A program made the position numbers and the translations under genes. A DNA stretch of 64,000 nucleotides, taken from contig JBKQIF010000044.1 in the NCBI GenBank assembly GCA_052148435.1, forward strand, positions 1 through 64,000, written 5' to 3'. This document shows positions 51,850 through 61,206 of this stretch, in pieces. Within the stretch, counting starts at the first letter, position 1; every line of letters begins with the position of its first letter. The notes under the pieces are model-generated. The model did not search any database. It saw nothing but the letters and a program-made list of their open reading frames with translations, and was not told the DNA's origin. This stretch comes from JBEKYD01 sp052148435. GTDB taxonomy: Bacteria; Acidobacteriota; Terriglobia; Bryobacterales; Bryobacteraceae.

Positions 51850-51906
51850 AATTGGTCTCGAAGATTCCACGACGGGTGATGAGCCTCTTGAAAGGAGCTC
51901 TTGTCG

Positions 51907-52864
51907 ATGAAAAAGACCCGGCTGGGTAACTCGGATGTCGAAGTAAGCTCGATTTGCCTGGGGACCGACTTGATTGGCAGCAAAATAGACCGGGAGACGT
52001 CTTTCCGATTGCTCGATCTGTTCCGGGAGAACGGCGGCACATTTGTCGATACTGGAAACTTCTATGCCGCCTGGCTGCCAGATTGTCAGGGTGGCGAAAG
52101 CGAGACTACCATCGGCCTCTGGATGAAGGAACGAGACGTCCGCGATGAGATGGCGATTGGCACTAAAGTCGGGTTCGACTATCCAGGTTGCGCCGGCGGC
52201 CGAGATCCAGCAGGAATGTGAAAAAAGTCTCCGCAAGCTCCAGACTGATCGGATCGATTTGTATTACGCTCATCGCGACGACACCGCAACGCCCCTCGAA
52301 GAGACCATGGAGGCGTTCGACCGCCTGATCAAAACTGGCAAGGTACGGGCCATTGGGGCAAGCAACCTCAGAGTGTGGCGAATCGCCGAAGCGAATATAG
52401 TCAGGCAGTTCCGCGGGTGGTCGCAGTATTGCGCGGTCGAGCAGAGACATACCTACCTGCATCCCCGGCACGGCGCGGATTTCGGGCCGCAAATCTGCAT
52501 CAACGATGATCTGAAGGACTATTCCCGTTCTCACAATATTTCGCTGATCGGTTACTCCATTCTGTTGCAGGGGGCCTATACGCGCGAGGACCGCAAGGTT
52601 CCCGCGCAGTATGCCGGTTATGAAGCTGACGAGCGCCTGAAAACGTTGAAGGCAGTGGCCCAGGAAGTGGGAGCCACAGTGAATCAGGTGATTATCGCAT
52701 GGATGCTTCAGAGTAATCCGCCAGTAGTGCCCATCGTAGGCGGAAGCCGGCCCGAGCAGCTAAGTGAGAATCTAGCAGCGCTGGGAATCACGCTCGCCGC
52801 GGACCAGATGACACGCCTGGATATGGCGGGCAGCCCTGAAATCAAGCAGGCGTGGCTGCGTTAG
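51907..52864 (+). pseudogene. Aldo/keto reductase interrupted by a frameshift
   Basis: The first frame (51907-52221) encodes MKKTRLGNSDVEVSSICLGT, FVDTGNFY (Asp and Tyr) and the catalytic Lys in GTKVGF. The second frame (from about 52188 to 52864) continues with EIQQECEKSLRKL, DLYYAHRDD (His) and the C-terminal IVGGSRPEQLSENL. Removing one T in the GGTTG at about 52187-52190 joins them as FDYPGAPAAEIQQ, so a single inserted base explains the break. Either a recent pseudogene or a sequencing error. Otherwise all four catalytic residues are intact. Confidence 0.85.
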
Positions 52865-52993
52865 ACCGTTATCAAGCTGTTGCTGCCGCAGCCATACGCG
52901 CACGCCTGTCGGTCCAGCGCCATGTCATGAAGCCACGCCGGGACCTGCTTTGTGCGGCCAACCCACGCGGCATCGTGGCGCCGCCGGAAGGCC

Positions 52994-53018
52994 GGCGCGC
53001 CCTTGAACGCGGCGCGCC
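52994..53018. terminator. Possible hairpin between convergent genes
   Basis: GGCGCGCC occurs twice (52994-53001 and 53011-53018), separated by nine bases, so the copies can pair as a stable GC stem. It lies in the 213-base gap between the aldo/keto reductase and the convergent VCBS gene. No T-run follows; the role as terminator is a guess. Confidence 0.3.
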
Positions 53019-53077
53019 ATCGACGCGGTGCCGTAGACGAAATCAAAACGGCTGCTGCACAAAAAATCAGCGCTTGA

Positions 53078-54580
53078 CTACTGCTTCTTCTGTCCCGGAG
53101 GCGGCGTCTGGACCGGCGCTCCTGGTCGTCCACGGGTCTCCCACATTACGCTCCCTGGGTAGCTCTCCCGTGACGGCAGGTAGCTGTTCGACATCGTCCC
53201 GCTCTGGTGAGCAACAAGGCCCTTATTGTAGAGAACGTACAGGCCGGTCTTACAGGCGACAACGATATCGACCTTTCCGTCGCCATCCATGTCCGCGGCG
53301 TTGACCTTCATGCCCAATCCAATTACGTTGGTGGGCGGCGGTTGCGTGGAATTCCGGGGGTCGTCATAGGGTGGAAAGTACTGTGCGACCGGAGTGTACG
53401 TGACGATGTGGCGCCGGACGTTGCCGCCATTGAAAGTGTAATAGAAGATGAACTGCGGGTCGTACGACCCGACATCGCCGCCGTTATGGGCGAACATCTG
53501 TTTGCCGGTGATCAGTTCGAGCTTGCCGTCGCCGTACAGATCGGCTAGGGCCATGGTGTGGACGGTGGGATACTCGGTTTCAATCCAGTGCTTCACGAAG
53601 GTACGCTTGCCGCCGTCCATCTTTTGCTCGAGCCACGCCAGGCCGTAGCCGTGGTCGGAGCCAATGATCACATCGTTCAAGCCATCGCCGTTCACGTCGG
53701 CAACCAGGATCGGCAGTCCGGCGCCCGAGCTTCCGCCGGCTCCCATCCCTTGTCCGCTTCCGGCCGACTGACCGGCGGCCGCGCCCGGAGGCGGCACATA
53801 GGCCTGCCATTGCCAGTCCGGGTGCCAGATCCACGGGTCTTCGGTGGGATGCGCGGGGGCTTCAAACCAACCGGTCGTGGTGACCACATCCATTCGACCG
53901 TCGCCGTTGATGTCGCCAATTCCGTTGCCGTGGCTGACGCCGACATTTTCCGGCCCGAGGGTGTGCTCTTTGAACCACGGCGCCTGGTTGAGATGCTCGA
54001 ACCAGATCAGGCTGCGGCCGGGTTTCTTAGCGAAGAAATTCACCAGCACGTCTTTGGGACCATGCCCGGAGAGGTCCCCGATCACCATCCCTTCCAGGCC
54101 GTCCGCCGCAAGCATTTGATGGTCGCGCCACTTCTGGTCAAACTTGCCCGGGTTCTCATACCACCAGATGCCTTGCCTGAGCATCCAGCCGGAACTGATG
54201 ATGTCCGGGCGCCCGTCATTATTGACGTCCATCGTTCCTTCGAAATTATCATCGATGTCCGGCCCGTTAGTGGCGGCGCCTTCACGAAAACCAGCGTACT
54301 TCGTCCACTTGGGCGCGATGTAGTAGTTCCTGCCGGCGGCAATATCGAGCAGGCCATCGCCATTAATATCCAGAACCGAAGAGCATTCGGCGAACGGCCC
54401 CCACCAGTAAGTATGCTTGGCCGGGTTATGGACCGGCCCGTCGATCTTCACCGGCACGAACAGTATTTCCTTCGGCGTCTCGCCCGGCGTGTCAGCCGGA
54501 GGATTGTTGCTGGACCGTGGCGCGAAGCACGACACGCAAACACACGCGGCGGCCGTAGTCAGTAGGCATCTCGTCTTCAT
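53078..54580 (-). CDS. Exported VCBS/FG-GAP-repeat protein
   Basis: 500 residues. A signal peptide rich in Cys (ACVCVSCFAP) may be a lipoprotein signal, though the lipobox is poor. Repeats with calcium-binding DxNxDGxxD cores are seen: DINGDGLLDIAAG, DVNNDGRPDIISSG, DINGDGRMDVVTTTG, DVNGDGLNDVIIGSD and DMDGDGKVDIVVACK. These form a beta-propeller. A Gly/Ser-rich insert lies near residue 270. Such exported proteins are often surface or polysaccharide binding; no enzyme motif is seen. Confidence 0.88.
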   Translation of the reverse strand: MKTRCLLTTAAACVCVSCFAPRSSNNPPADTPGETPKEILFVPVKIDGPVHNPAKHTYWWGPFAECSSVLDINGDGLLDIAAGRNYYIAPKWTKYAGFREGAATNGPDIDDNFEGTMDVNNDGRPDIISSGWMLRQGIWWYENPGKFDQKWRDHQMLAADGLEGMVIGDLSGHGPKDVLVNFFAKKPGRSLIWFEHLNQAPWFKEHTLGPENVGVSHGNGIGDINGDGRMDVVTTTGWFEAPAHPTEDPWIWHPDWQWQAYVPPPGAAAGQSAGSGQGMGAGGSSGAGLPILVADVNGDGLNDVIIGSDHGYGLAWLEQKMDGGKRTFVKHWIETEYPTVHTMALADLYGDGKLELITGKQMFAHNGGDVGSYDPQFIFYYTFNGGNVRRHIVTYTPVAQYFPPYDDPRNSTQPPPTNVIGLGMKVNAADMDGDGKVDIVVACKTGLYVLYNKGLVAHQSGTMSNSYLPSRESYPGSVMWETRGRPGAPVQTPPPGQKKQ

Positions 54581-54884
54581 ACTTTCCGGTCTCCTTCAGT
54601 GAAATCGGACCTCTTCCATTTTGGCTCCCCAATCAGGCCGTCAGCGGGGCGGACGGCCGATCCCTCCACTCTACAACGCCCACCCCGTCCCGACACTCCC
54701 TTTTCGCCGGGAGTTCGGCGCTGGTAAGCTCACCCGTGCCGCCGACTTCGGCAGCCGCGCGGTATCGTCTGGCGCCGCTCCTCGCCGCCGCGCCGAAGCC
54801 GCCCGAGCATTCACCCCGGAGGCAGTCCCGATAGGGCGCTAACGACTTGTGGGGAACAACCCGCGCCGAAACAGTTCCTCGTTA
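54581..54884. other. Spacer between VCBS and GH18 genes
   Basis: About 300 bases with no protein-like frame and no striking repeat. It must contain the promoter of the VCBS gene at its left end and the 3' end of the GH18 transcript at its right. Confidence 0.4.
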
Positions 54885-57008
54885 CTACTTAGTTGTCGGA
54901 TAGGCGTGGAGTTGGACGCCGACGACGTTGGAGAAGCTGTAGTTCCCACGGCGGTCGGCGTCGATGGTCCAGAACATCGCGCCTATCAAGGCGGGGTAGC
55001 CGGCGGGCTGTCGCAGCTTGTACTTGGTTTCGGCGGGCACCTTGCCGGTGATGATGTAGTCCATCGCCTGACTGACGATGGTGGGCGTTGTGTCTCCGGT
55101 GAGGAAGCCGACGGCAACCTTATAGGCTGGCATGGGTGGGAAGAACTGCCCGGTAGCGCCTCCAACGTTGAAGCCCTGCAGCAGGAGTTCCGTCATGGCG
55201 GCGTGATAGTCCACGGATCCGGGCTGATAGATCTCGCCATCGAGACCTTCCAGCGGCGGCGTGTTGTAGTCCTGCACATCTATGAAGGAGAGAATGTCGC
55301 GGATGGCGTACGCGATGGGCAGATAGGAGCCGAACTGGCCTCCGTAACTGGGGTAGCCGGATGGGATCTGCGTACCTTCGGGCACGAGGCTGACCATGAA
55401 GCCGGGGCCGAAATGGTCGCGCAACTGGCGCAGGGCCGAGATGAGGTTCACGATGGATGGCGTGGTGGGATGCCTGAAGTCCCTGTCTCCTGGGTCGATG
55501 GAGAGAGACGGGCTTTCGAAGTCGATATCGATACCGTCGAAGCCGAACTCGGCGACGATGCGGGTGACGGAGGAGACGAAGTTCGGTACGCGCTTCGGAT
55601 CGGCGAGGGTGAAGTGCTGGCCGCCGCCGCCGAGGGAAATCATGACCTTCCTGCCTTGGCTCTTCAGGTACGCGATGTCGGCCTTGAACTCGCCGGCATC
55701 GAGGCCGGCGGGTATGCGGAACCGCATGGTCCCTTCCGGTGCAGTCTCATCCGGTGTGGAGAAGGCGACGATGATGACATCCCACTGCGGCGCGACCTCT
55801 CTGAGCGGGAGGGTGGAACCCGAGGCGCCATAGCCCGGCCAGTAGCCGATGAGCCGATGTCCGTTAGCGGACCCGCTGATCGGGACTGCCGCGACGGTAG
55901 GCTTTGGAGGTGCGGACGCCCCACGGGCGGCGCCAGCGCGTCCACCACGTGGCGGGCACGGCTTAGAATGGTCGGTGAGCGCCCGCGCGTCCGGAAAGCT
56001 GTAGGCGCTGCCAAGACCTTCGAAGCTGCCCGTATACCAAGGCAGCAGAGCAACGTTCTGTAGATGATAGGTGACCCCATCCACATGGGCGGCAAAGGCC
56101 TTCGACGCGGGAATATTGTTTTTGGGGTTCGTATTCGTGGGTTCGAGAAGGAAGTAGGCGGAGGCGGCGCCCGTACCACCGCAGCCGCCCTGGTCTCCCG
56201 GACGCATCGAGGAAGGACGCAGCCAACTGGGGAAGGTGTTTCCCGGAACTTTGACGTTGCGGCCGTGGAGCAGGGGATCGTGCAGGGGATCGTTGATGAA
56301 CTCCGCGAGCTGCTGAGTGAGCGGCTGCACGTCGCCATCTTCGACAACGGTGGGCGGCTTGTGGAGATACGAGGCGAGCACGAAGGAGTTTCCGGTGGCG
56401 GAGTCGACGCCGTGCGTTCCCCACGAGCAGCACTCCGTTGCGTCGCCATCGGCGTAGTAAGTGGTGTTATGCGTCATGGCGATGACGAGCTTGCCTTCCT
56501 GTTTGGCAAGTTGCTTGAAGAGTTCCTTTTGCAGAAACTCGACGTCGACGACCGCGAAGAAGCCGCCGGTCGTCTTCGAGGTTAGGATGTAGCCGTAGCC
56601 GGCGGGGATGGCGATGGTTACAGGCTTCACCCGTGGCTTACCAAGCAGCGTATGCCACGTATCGGCCTTGGGAAAGGTGGTGCGCAGCATAGCGTCGGCA
56701 TATTGTGTGGTGCCCCCGGAGGGGAAGGCAAACTTGGAGAAGACCGGCGAGCGGAGGATGCGTGGTACGTCCAGCGCGGCGTCCACGATGTAGGGCTTGC
56801 CGGCGGTCTTTTTCGCGTCAAACGAGAGCGTGATGGGAACCAGCAGTACGGGGATGGTGGTGGCGCCTCCCTGTGCCGGATCGCGGCCGGCGAGAGCGTA
56901 AGAACCCTGGCCGGCGTTGTGCTGGAACGTGGGTACGGTAGTCTGCGCGTGCGCACATGGCAGCGGCGGGACGAGAAGTAAAAGCAGACAGATAGACTTG
57001 ATTCGCAT
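54885..57008 (-). CDS. Exported GH18 chitinase-like protein with large N-terminal domain
   Basis: 707 residues. A signal peptide is followed by about 330 residues of an unfamiliar domain (contains GKLVIAMTHNTTYYADGDAT and GDQGGCGGTG), a short linker rich in Ala/Gly/Pro, and from about residue 380 a GH18 barrel: GHRLIGYWPGYGASG, KVMISLGGGGQHF, and the catalytic FGFDGIDIDFESP near residue 490 (DxxDxDxE with the acid Glu). The C-terminal IGAMFWTIDADRRG is also GH18-like. It would hydrolyse chitin or a related polymer outside the cell. What the N-terminal domain binds is unknown. Confidence 0.87.
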   Translation of the reverse strand: MRIKSICLLLLLVPPLPCAHAQTTVPTFQHNAGQGSYALAGRDPAQGGATTIPVLLVPITLSFDAKKTAGKPYIVDAALDVPRILRSPVFSKFAFPSGGTTQYADAMLRTTFPKADTWHTLLGKPRVKPVTIAIPAGYGYILTSKTTGGFFAVVDVEFLQKELFKQLAKQEGKLVIAMTHNTTYYADGDATECCSWGTHGVDSATGNSFVLASYLHKPPTVVEDGDVQPLTQQLAEFINDPLHDPLLHGRNVKVPGNTFPSWLRPSSMRPGDQGGCGGTGAASAYFLLEPTNTNPKNNIPASKAFAAHVDGVTYHLQNVALLPWYTGSFEGLGSAYSFPDARALTDHSKPCPPRGGRAGAARGASAPPKPTVAAVPISGSANGHRLIGYWPGYGASGSTLPLREVAPQWDVIIVAFSTPDETAPEGTMRFRIPAGLDAGEFKADIAYLKSQGRKVMISLGGGGQHFTLADPKRVPNFVSSVTRIVAEFGFDGIDIDFESPSLSIDPGDRDFRHPTTPSIVNLISALRQLRDHFGPGFMVSLVPEGTQIPSGYPSYGGQFGSYLPIAYAIRDILSFIDVQDYNTPPLEGLDGEIYQPGSVDYHAAMTELLLQGFNVGGATGQFFPPMPAYKVAVGFLTGDTTPTIVSQAMDYIITGKVPAETKYKLRQPAGYPALIGAMFWTIDADRRGNYSFSNVVGVQLHAYPTTK

Positions 57009-57059
57009 ATTCGGATTCTATAAGAGCAACGACGCCATTCGTTTGGAGCGGGAACGAAG

Positions 57060-60000
57060 TTACAAACAGGCTCGGGCGGCTATGGAGCGGCGCCCCAGAA
57101 TACGATAGATCTGGGCCCCGTGTTTCTCCACTGTGCTGATTCCGATTCCGGGAATCGCCAGCAACTCCGCGGCGCTGGAGGGGCGCCGGGCGGCGATCGC
57201 TTGTAGCGCCCGGTCGCTGAAGATGCGGAATGCCGGCACTCCGCGCCGCCGGGCTTCCTCCCGCCGCCACCTGCGAAGCGCCTCTTCTAGTCCAGCGGCG
57301 GGCGCCGGAGTTTCGACGCGGCTAGGCTGGGAAGCGGGCCGCGCAGCCTTCCTCTTCGCGGAGCGTTCCTTCTTGCGCCTGCGAAGCGGCTTCGCCGCGG
57401 CGTCATCCTTCATGAGCAACTCGACGGGAGATCCTTCCTCCACCGCGTTTCCCGCGGCCGTGAGGCTTGCTTTCCGATACGGAATGGGTTTGCCATTCTT
57501 TTCGAATACCGCCTCTGCCAGGCGGACGAGGCCGGCTCGCGCGAGAGCGCCCAGCACTTCCTCAAACGCATCGCGGCTCAGCTCGCCCTGCGGGCACAGT
57601 TCGCTATGCAGCTTGCCGGTCGCCCTGGCGCCCTCCGAACTTAGCCCCGCTAGGATTCGCGCCGCCGCCCGGCTCTCCGGCGCTGTTGCCGGCCGAAAGC
57701 GCTGCCCGATGCAACCCGACGGCGCGCAGAAGTCGCATTTGCCGCACGGCTTTCGAGCATCGGCGAAATCGCCGAAATGGCGCACCAGGGCGGCCATGCG
57801 GCACTGGCTGCTTTCGGCATACCGGTGCATCAGCTCCAGTTGTTGCTTCTTCTGCTCGCCCTGCGCGATGTAAGGCTCGCGCCAGTGGTCCTGGCCGCGG
57901 CTGATGTTTTCCGCGAAATCGACAACGACGCCGCCGTTAATCCAGAGTTTTTCGAGAGCCTTGTCGAATTCTTCCGACATGCTGCCCAGCCTGTGCTGCA
58001 GCGCGGATTTCGCCTGCGGCTCGGGGCGCAGTTGCGCAAACAAAGCATCTAGGAAGGACACGTCGGGATAGTCGCGCTCGAAAAAGAAGTCGTGCGTTTT
58101 GCGGTCGGCCCACGCATGCATCAGGATGGTTCGGCTCGGTTTACCGTCGCGCCCCGCTCGCCCGATCTCCTGATAATACGCTTCCAGGCTTCCGGGCAAC
58201 GCGGTGTGGATGACGGTGCGGATATCCGCTTTATCGATCCCCATGCCGAACGCGATAGTGGCGACCATCACTTCGATCCGGCCCGCGAGGAACTCCTGTT
58301 GGACGCGCTGGCGGTGCTCCGCCTCTAGCCCCGCATGATAGGCCGCGCAAGGGAAGTGCAGCCTCAGATCCGCCGCCAAGCCGGTGGCCTGCGCGCGCGT
58401 GGGCGCATACACGATGGCGGGACGCCGCGAGCGATCGAGGAGCAGTTGGCACGCGATGGCGGCGCGCTGCGAGGGTGCGACCTCCACGACTTCGATCGCC
58501 AGATTGTCGCGCCGGAATCCCTGGATGAAGCGGGCCGGGCTTTGAAGCCCCAGTTGGGCGGCAATATCGTCCTGCACGATCGGTGTCGCCGTGGCGGTCA
58601 GTGCGATCACGGGGCAGGGCCGGAAGGTCGGCAGGTATTGGCCGAGCATGCGGTAGTCCGGCCGGAAGTCGTGTCCCCATTGGGAAATGCAGTGCGCTTC
58701 GTCGATGGCAATCAGGCTTGGCTTGCGTTTGGCGAGCATCTCCGGAAAGCCGCTGACGCGGAGACGCTCCGGCGCGATGAACAGGAACTGAAGATTCCCG
58801 TGCAGGTAGTCGATGCAGGCCTGGCGCGAGACGGCGCGGTCGCGTCCGGAGTGGATGCGCTCGACGGCGAAGCCGCGCTCTAGGAGCTTTGCGGCCTGGT
58901 CCTCCATGAGCGCGATCAGCGGGCTGATCACCAGGGTTGTGCCGCCAAGCGCGATTCCCGGCAGTTGGTAACACAGCGACTTGCCCGCACCCGTCGGCAT
59001 CACCAACAGGACATCTTTGCCCTCGATCACCGCTCTGCAGACCTCTTCCTGGCCGGGGCGGAAGGAAGAAAACCCAAAGGCCGGAAGCAGTTCGGAGGCG
59101 CTGGCGCCAGGTTTCGCCGGGCGGATGGCGGCTGGCCAATTCCGTTCCGCAGTTACATGTGGCGCCGGCGTCGCCGATGAAGCCGAGGGCGCCACGGTGC
59201 CGCACAAGCCGCAGGTTTTGGTCACGTACTGCTCGATGCCCTTCAGGAAAGGCGCGAGTTGCCCGGTTCCCTTCTGAATGCGGTGGAGATACGCCTCCCA
59301 CTGCCCCGTCATGGCGGGGCTCTTCACGTCGGGATGCACCACCTCGATCAGCCCTACGCCCTTGTCCGTCGCCTCCAGGCTCTTGCCGTTGCGCACCATG
59401 TAGTTGCGCTTGAGCAGTACTTCGATGATGGCGGCGCGCGTGGCCGGGGTGCCCAGGCCGTGCTCTTTCATGGCATCGGAGAGTTCTTTCTCATCGAGCG
59501 TCTGGCCCGCCGTTTCCATGGCGGTCAGCAAGGTGGCTTCGGTGAAGCGGCCGGGCGGCCGCGTCTTCTTCCGCAAAACCTCCACGTCCGTGACGTCCTG
59601 CTGCTGGCCGCGCGCCAGGCCCGGAGGCAGATTCTGCTCGGGCTCCTGCTTTTCTCCTTTTCCTTTTTTGGCTTTGGCCGCGGGAGCGGCGTCCAGCACT
59701 TTCCAGCCGATCTGCCGCACCGCGCTGCCGGACGTGTGGTAGCGGTCCACGATTACGGCGTTACGGATGGCGGTAATGATGGTGGTGACCTGCCAGATGT
59801 GGTCGTCGTGCCAGGCGCCCAGCAAGCGGCGGCAGATCAGGTCGTAGATCATCCGCTCGTCGCCGGAGAGCGATGCCCCCTCGGGGGGGGTGGTGGTCGG
59901 GATGATGGCGTGATGGTCGCTCACCTTGGCGTCATCGACGAAGCGCCGGCCCAGCGGACGCTCGCCGGTGGCGGGGGCTAGGTGCTCCACATATGGCGCC

Positions 60001-61082
60001 TGGATGACGCTCACAATCCGCGGGAGCGTGCGCGCGACGTCCTGAGACAGGTGGCGGCTATCGGTACGCGGATAACTGAGAAGCTTGTGCCGCTCATAGA
60101 GTGCCTGGGCCGTGTCGAGCGTCTTCTGGGCGCTGAATCCATACAGGCGGTTGGCGTGGCGCTGCAATTCGGTCAGGTCGTAGAGCGCTGGCGGCGGCAT
60201 GCGCTCGGTTTGCGATTGGATCGATTCGATGGCTGCCTGCCCGGTGCGCGCCCGCTCGGCGATCCCCGCAGCCTCCTCGCCATCGGCGGGGAGACGCATG
60301 GCCTGCTGCGACGACTCCTTATTTTCCACCTCCTGGCTGCGCTCTCGAATCCACCTGCCCCGATACTTGTTCTCCTCCGCCGCGCCGGTGGGGTGGAACG
60401 TTGCCAAAACCTCTAGATAATCCTCCGGCACGAACTTCCGGATGGCGAGTTCGCGCTCCACCACCACCGCCAGCGTGGGGGTCTGCACGCGCCCCACGGA
60501 AAGATCTCTCTCCCCGTATGCCAGCGCGTAGGCGCGGGACAGGTTCATCCCGACGAGCCAGTCGGCGCGGCTGCGCCCGCGCGCGGCATCGGCGAGCGAA
60601 TCGTATGCGCTTCCCGAGCGCAGGGACTCGAACCCCTGGCGGATGGCTTCCGGCGTGAGCGAAGAGATCCAGAGCCGGCGAAACGGCTTCGAGCACCCGG
60701 CCGCTTCGTAGATGTAGCGAAAAATCAGTTCGCCCTCGCGGCCGGCGTCCGTGGCGCACACGATGTGCGCAATCCGCGGTGAATTTAGAATTCGCCGCAC
60801 CACATCGAACTGCTTTTTGGTCTTCTCGTAGATCACCAGCGGCCACTGGCGCGGCAGCATCGGCAGCAGGTTGCGGCGCCAGTGGCGCCATTCCGGATCG
60901 ATCTCGTGCGGCTGCGCCAGTGCCGCCAGATGTCCGATGGCCCAGGTCACGACGTACCCGTTGCCGTGCAGGTAGCCGTCGCCCTTTTTCACGGCGCCGA
61001 GCACGCGCGCGATATCCCGCGCGACGGATGGCTTCTCCGCCAATACGGCTATGCCTTCCGATCCAGGATCCGCCATCGTCAC
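57060..61082 (-). CDS. Topoisomerase III-RecQ helicase fusion
   Basis: 1340 residues in one unbroken frame. Residues 1 to about 630 are a type IA topoisomerase III: TOPRIM with EKPSVARDIA (from residue 15) and DAGREGELIFRY (about residue 110), and the active-site Tyr in LLSYPRTDSRHLS (about residue 334). A linker leads to a complete RecQ helicase: PTGAGKSLCYQ (about residue 695), DEAHCISQWGHDFRPDY (about residue 793), YYQEIGRAGRDG, zinc cysteines in CGKCDFC (about residue 1115), and an HRDC domain at about residues 1270-1335. All catalytic motifs look intact. Separate RecQ and Topo III proteins together undo joined DNA molecules. Confidence 0.97.
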   Translation of the reverse strand: MTMADPGSEGIAVLAEKPSVARDIARVLGAVKKGDGYLHGNGYVVTWAIGHLAALAQPHEIDPEWRHWRRNLLPMLPRQWPLVIYEKTKKQFDVVRRILNSPRIAHIVCATDAGREGELIFRYIYEAAGCSKPFRRLWISSLTPEAIRQGFESLRSGSAYDSLADAARGRSRADWLVGMNLSRAYALAYGERDLSVGRVQTPTLAVVVERELAIRKFVPEDYLEVLATFHPTGAAEENKYRGRWIRERSQEVENKESSQQAMRLPADGEEAAGIAERARTGQAAIESIQSQTERMPPPALYDLTELQRHANRLYGFSAQKTLDTAQALYERHKLLSYPRTDSRHLSQDVARTLPRIVSVIQAPYVEHLAPATGERPLGRRFVDDAKVSDHHAIIPTTTPPEGASLSGDERMIYDLICRRLLGAWHDDHIWQVTTIITAIRNAVIVDRYHTSGSAVRQIGWKVLDAAPAAKAKKGKGEKQEPEQNLPPGLARGQQQDVTDVEVLRKKTRPPGRFTEATLLTAMETAGQTLDEKELSDAMKEHGLGTPATRAAIIEVLLKRNYMVRNGKSLEATDKGVGLIEVVHPDVKSPAMTGQWEAYLHRIQKGTGQLAPFLKGIEQYVTKTCGLCGTVAPSASSATPAPHVTAERNWPAAIRPAKPGASASELLPAFGFSSFRPGQEEVCRAVIEGKDVLLVMPTGAGKSLCYQLPGIALGGTTLVISPLIALMEDQAAKLLERGFAVERIHSGRDRAVSRQACIDYLHGNLQFLFIAPERLRVSGFPEMLAKRKPSLIAIDEAHCISQWGHDFRPDYRMLGQYLPTFRPCPVIALTATATPIVQDDIAAQLGLQSPARFIQGFRRDNLAIEVVEVAPSQRAAIACQLLLDRSRRPAIVYAPTRAQATGLAADLRLHFPCAAYHAGLEAEHRQRVQQEFLAGRIEVMVATIAFGMGIDKADIRTVIHTALPGSLEAYYQEIGRAGRDGKPSRTILMHAWADRKTHDFFFERDYPDVSFLDALFAQLRPEPQAKSALQHRLGSMSEEFDKALEKLWINGGVVVDFAENISRGQDHWREPYIAQGEQKKQQLELMHRYAESSQCRMAALVRHFGDFADARKPCGKCDFCAPSGCIGQRFRPATAPESRAAARILAGLSSEGARATGKLHSELCPQGELSRDAFEEVLGALARAGLVRLAEAVFEKNGKPIPYRKASLTAAGNAVEEGSPVELLMKDDAAAKPLRRRKKERSAKRKAARPASQPSRVETPAPAAGLEEALRRWRREEARRRGVPAFRIFSDRALQAIAARRPSSAAELLAIPGIGISTVEKHGAQIYRILGRRSIAARACL

Positions 61083-61206
61083 ATATCAGTGTAGCCGCGG
61101 ACGCGAAGAACCCGGTACCCGTCGCGCCCGCCGCAGGGGAGGCGATCAGAGTCCGAGGTAGCGGATCTGAACGGGCGTCCATCCTCCCGCGGCCCGCGAT
61201 CGACGG

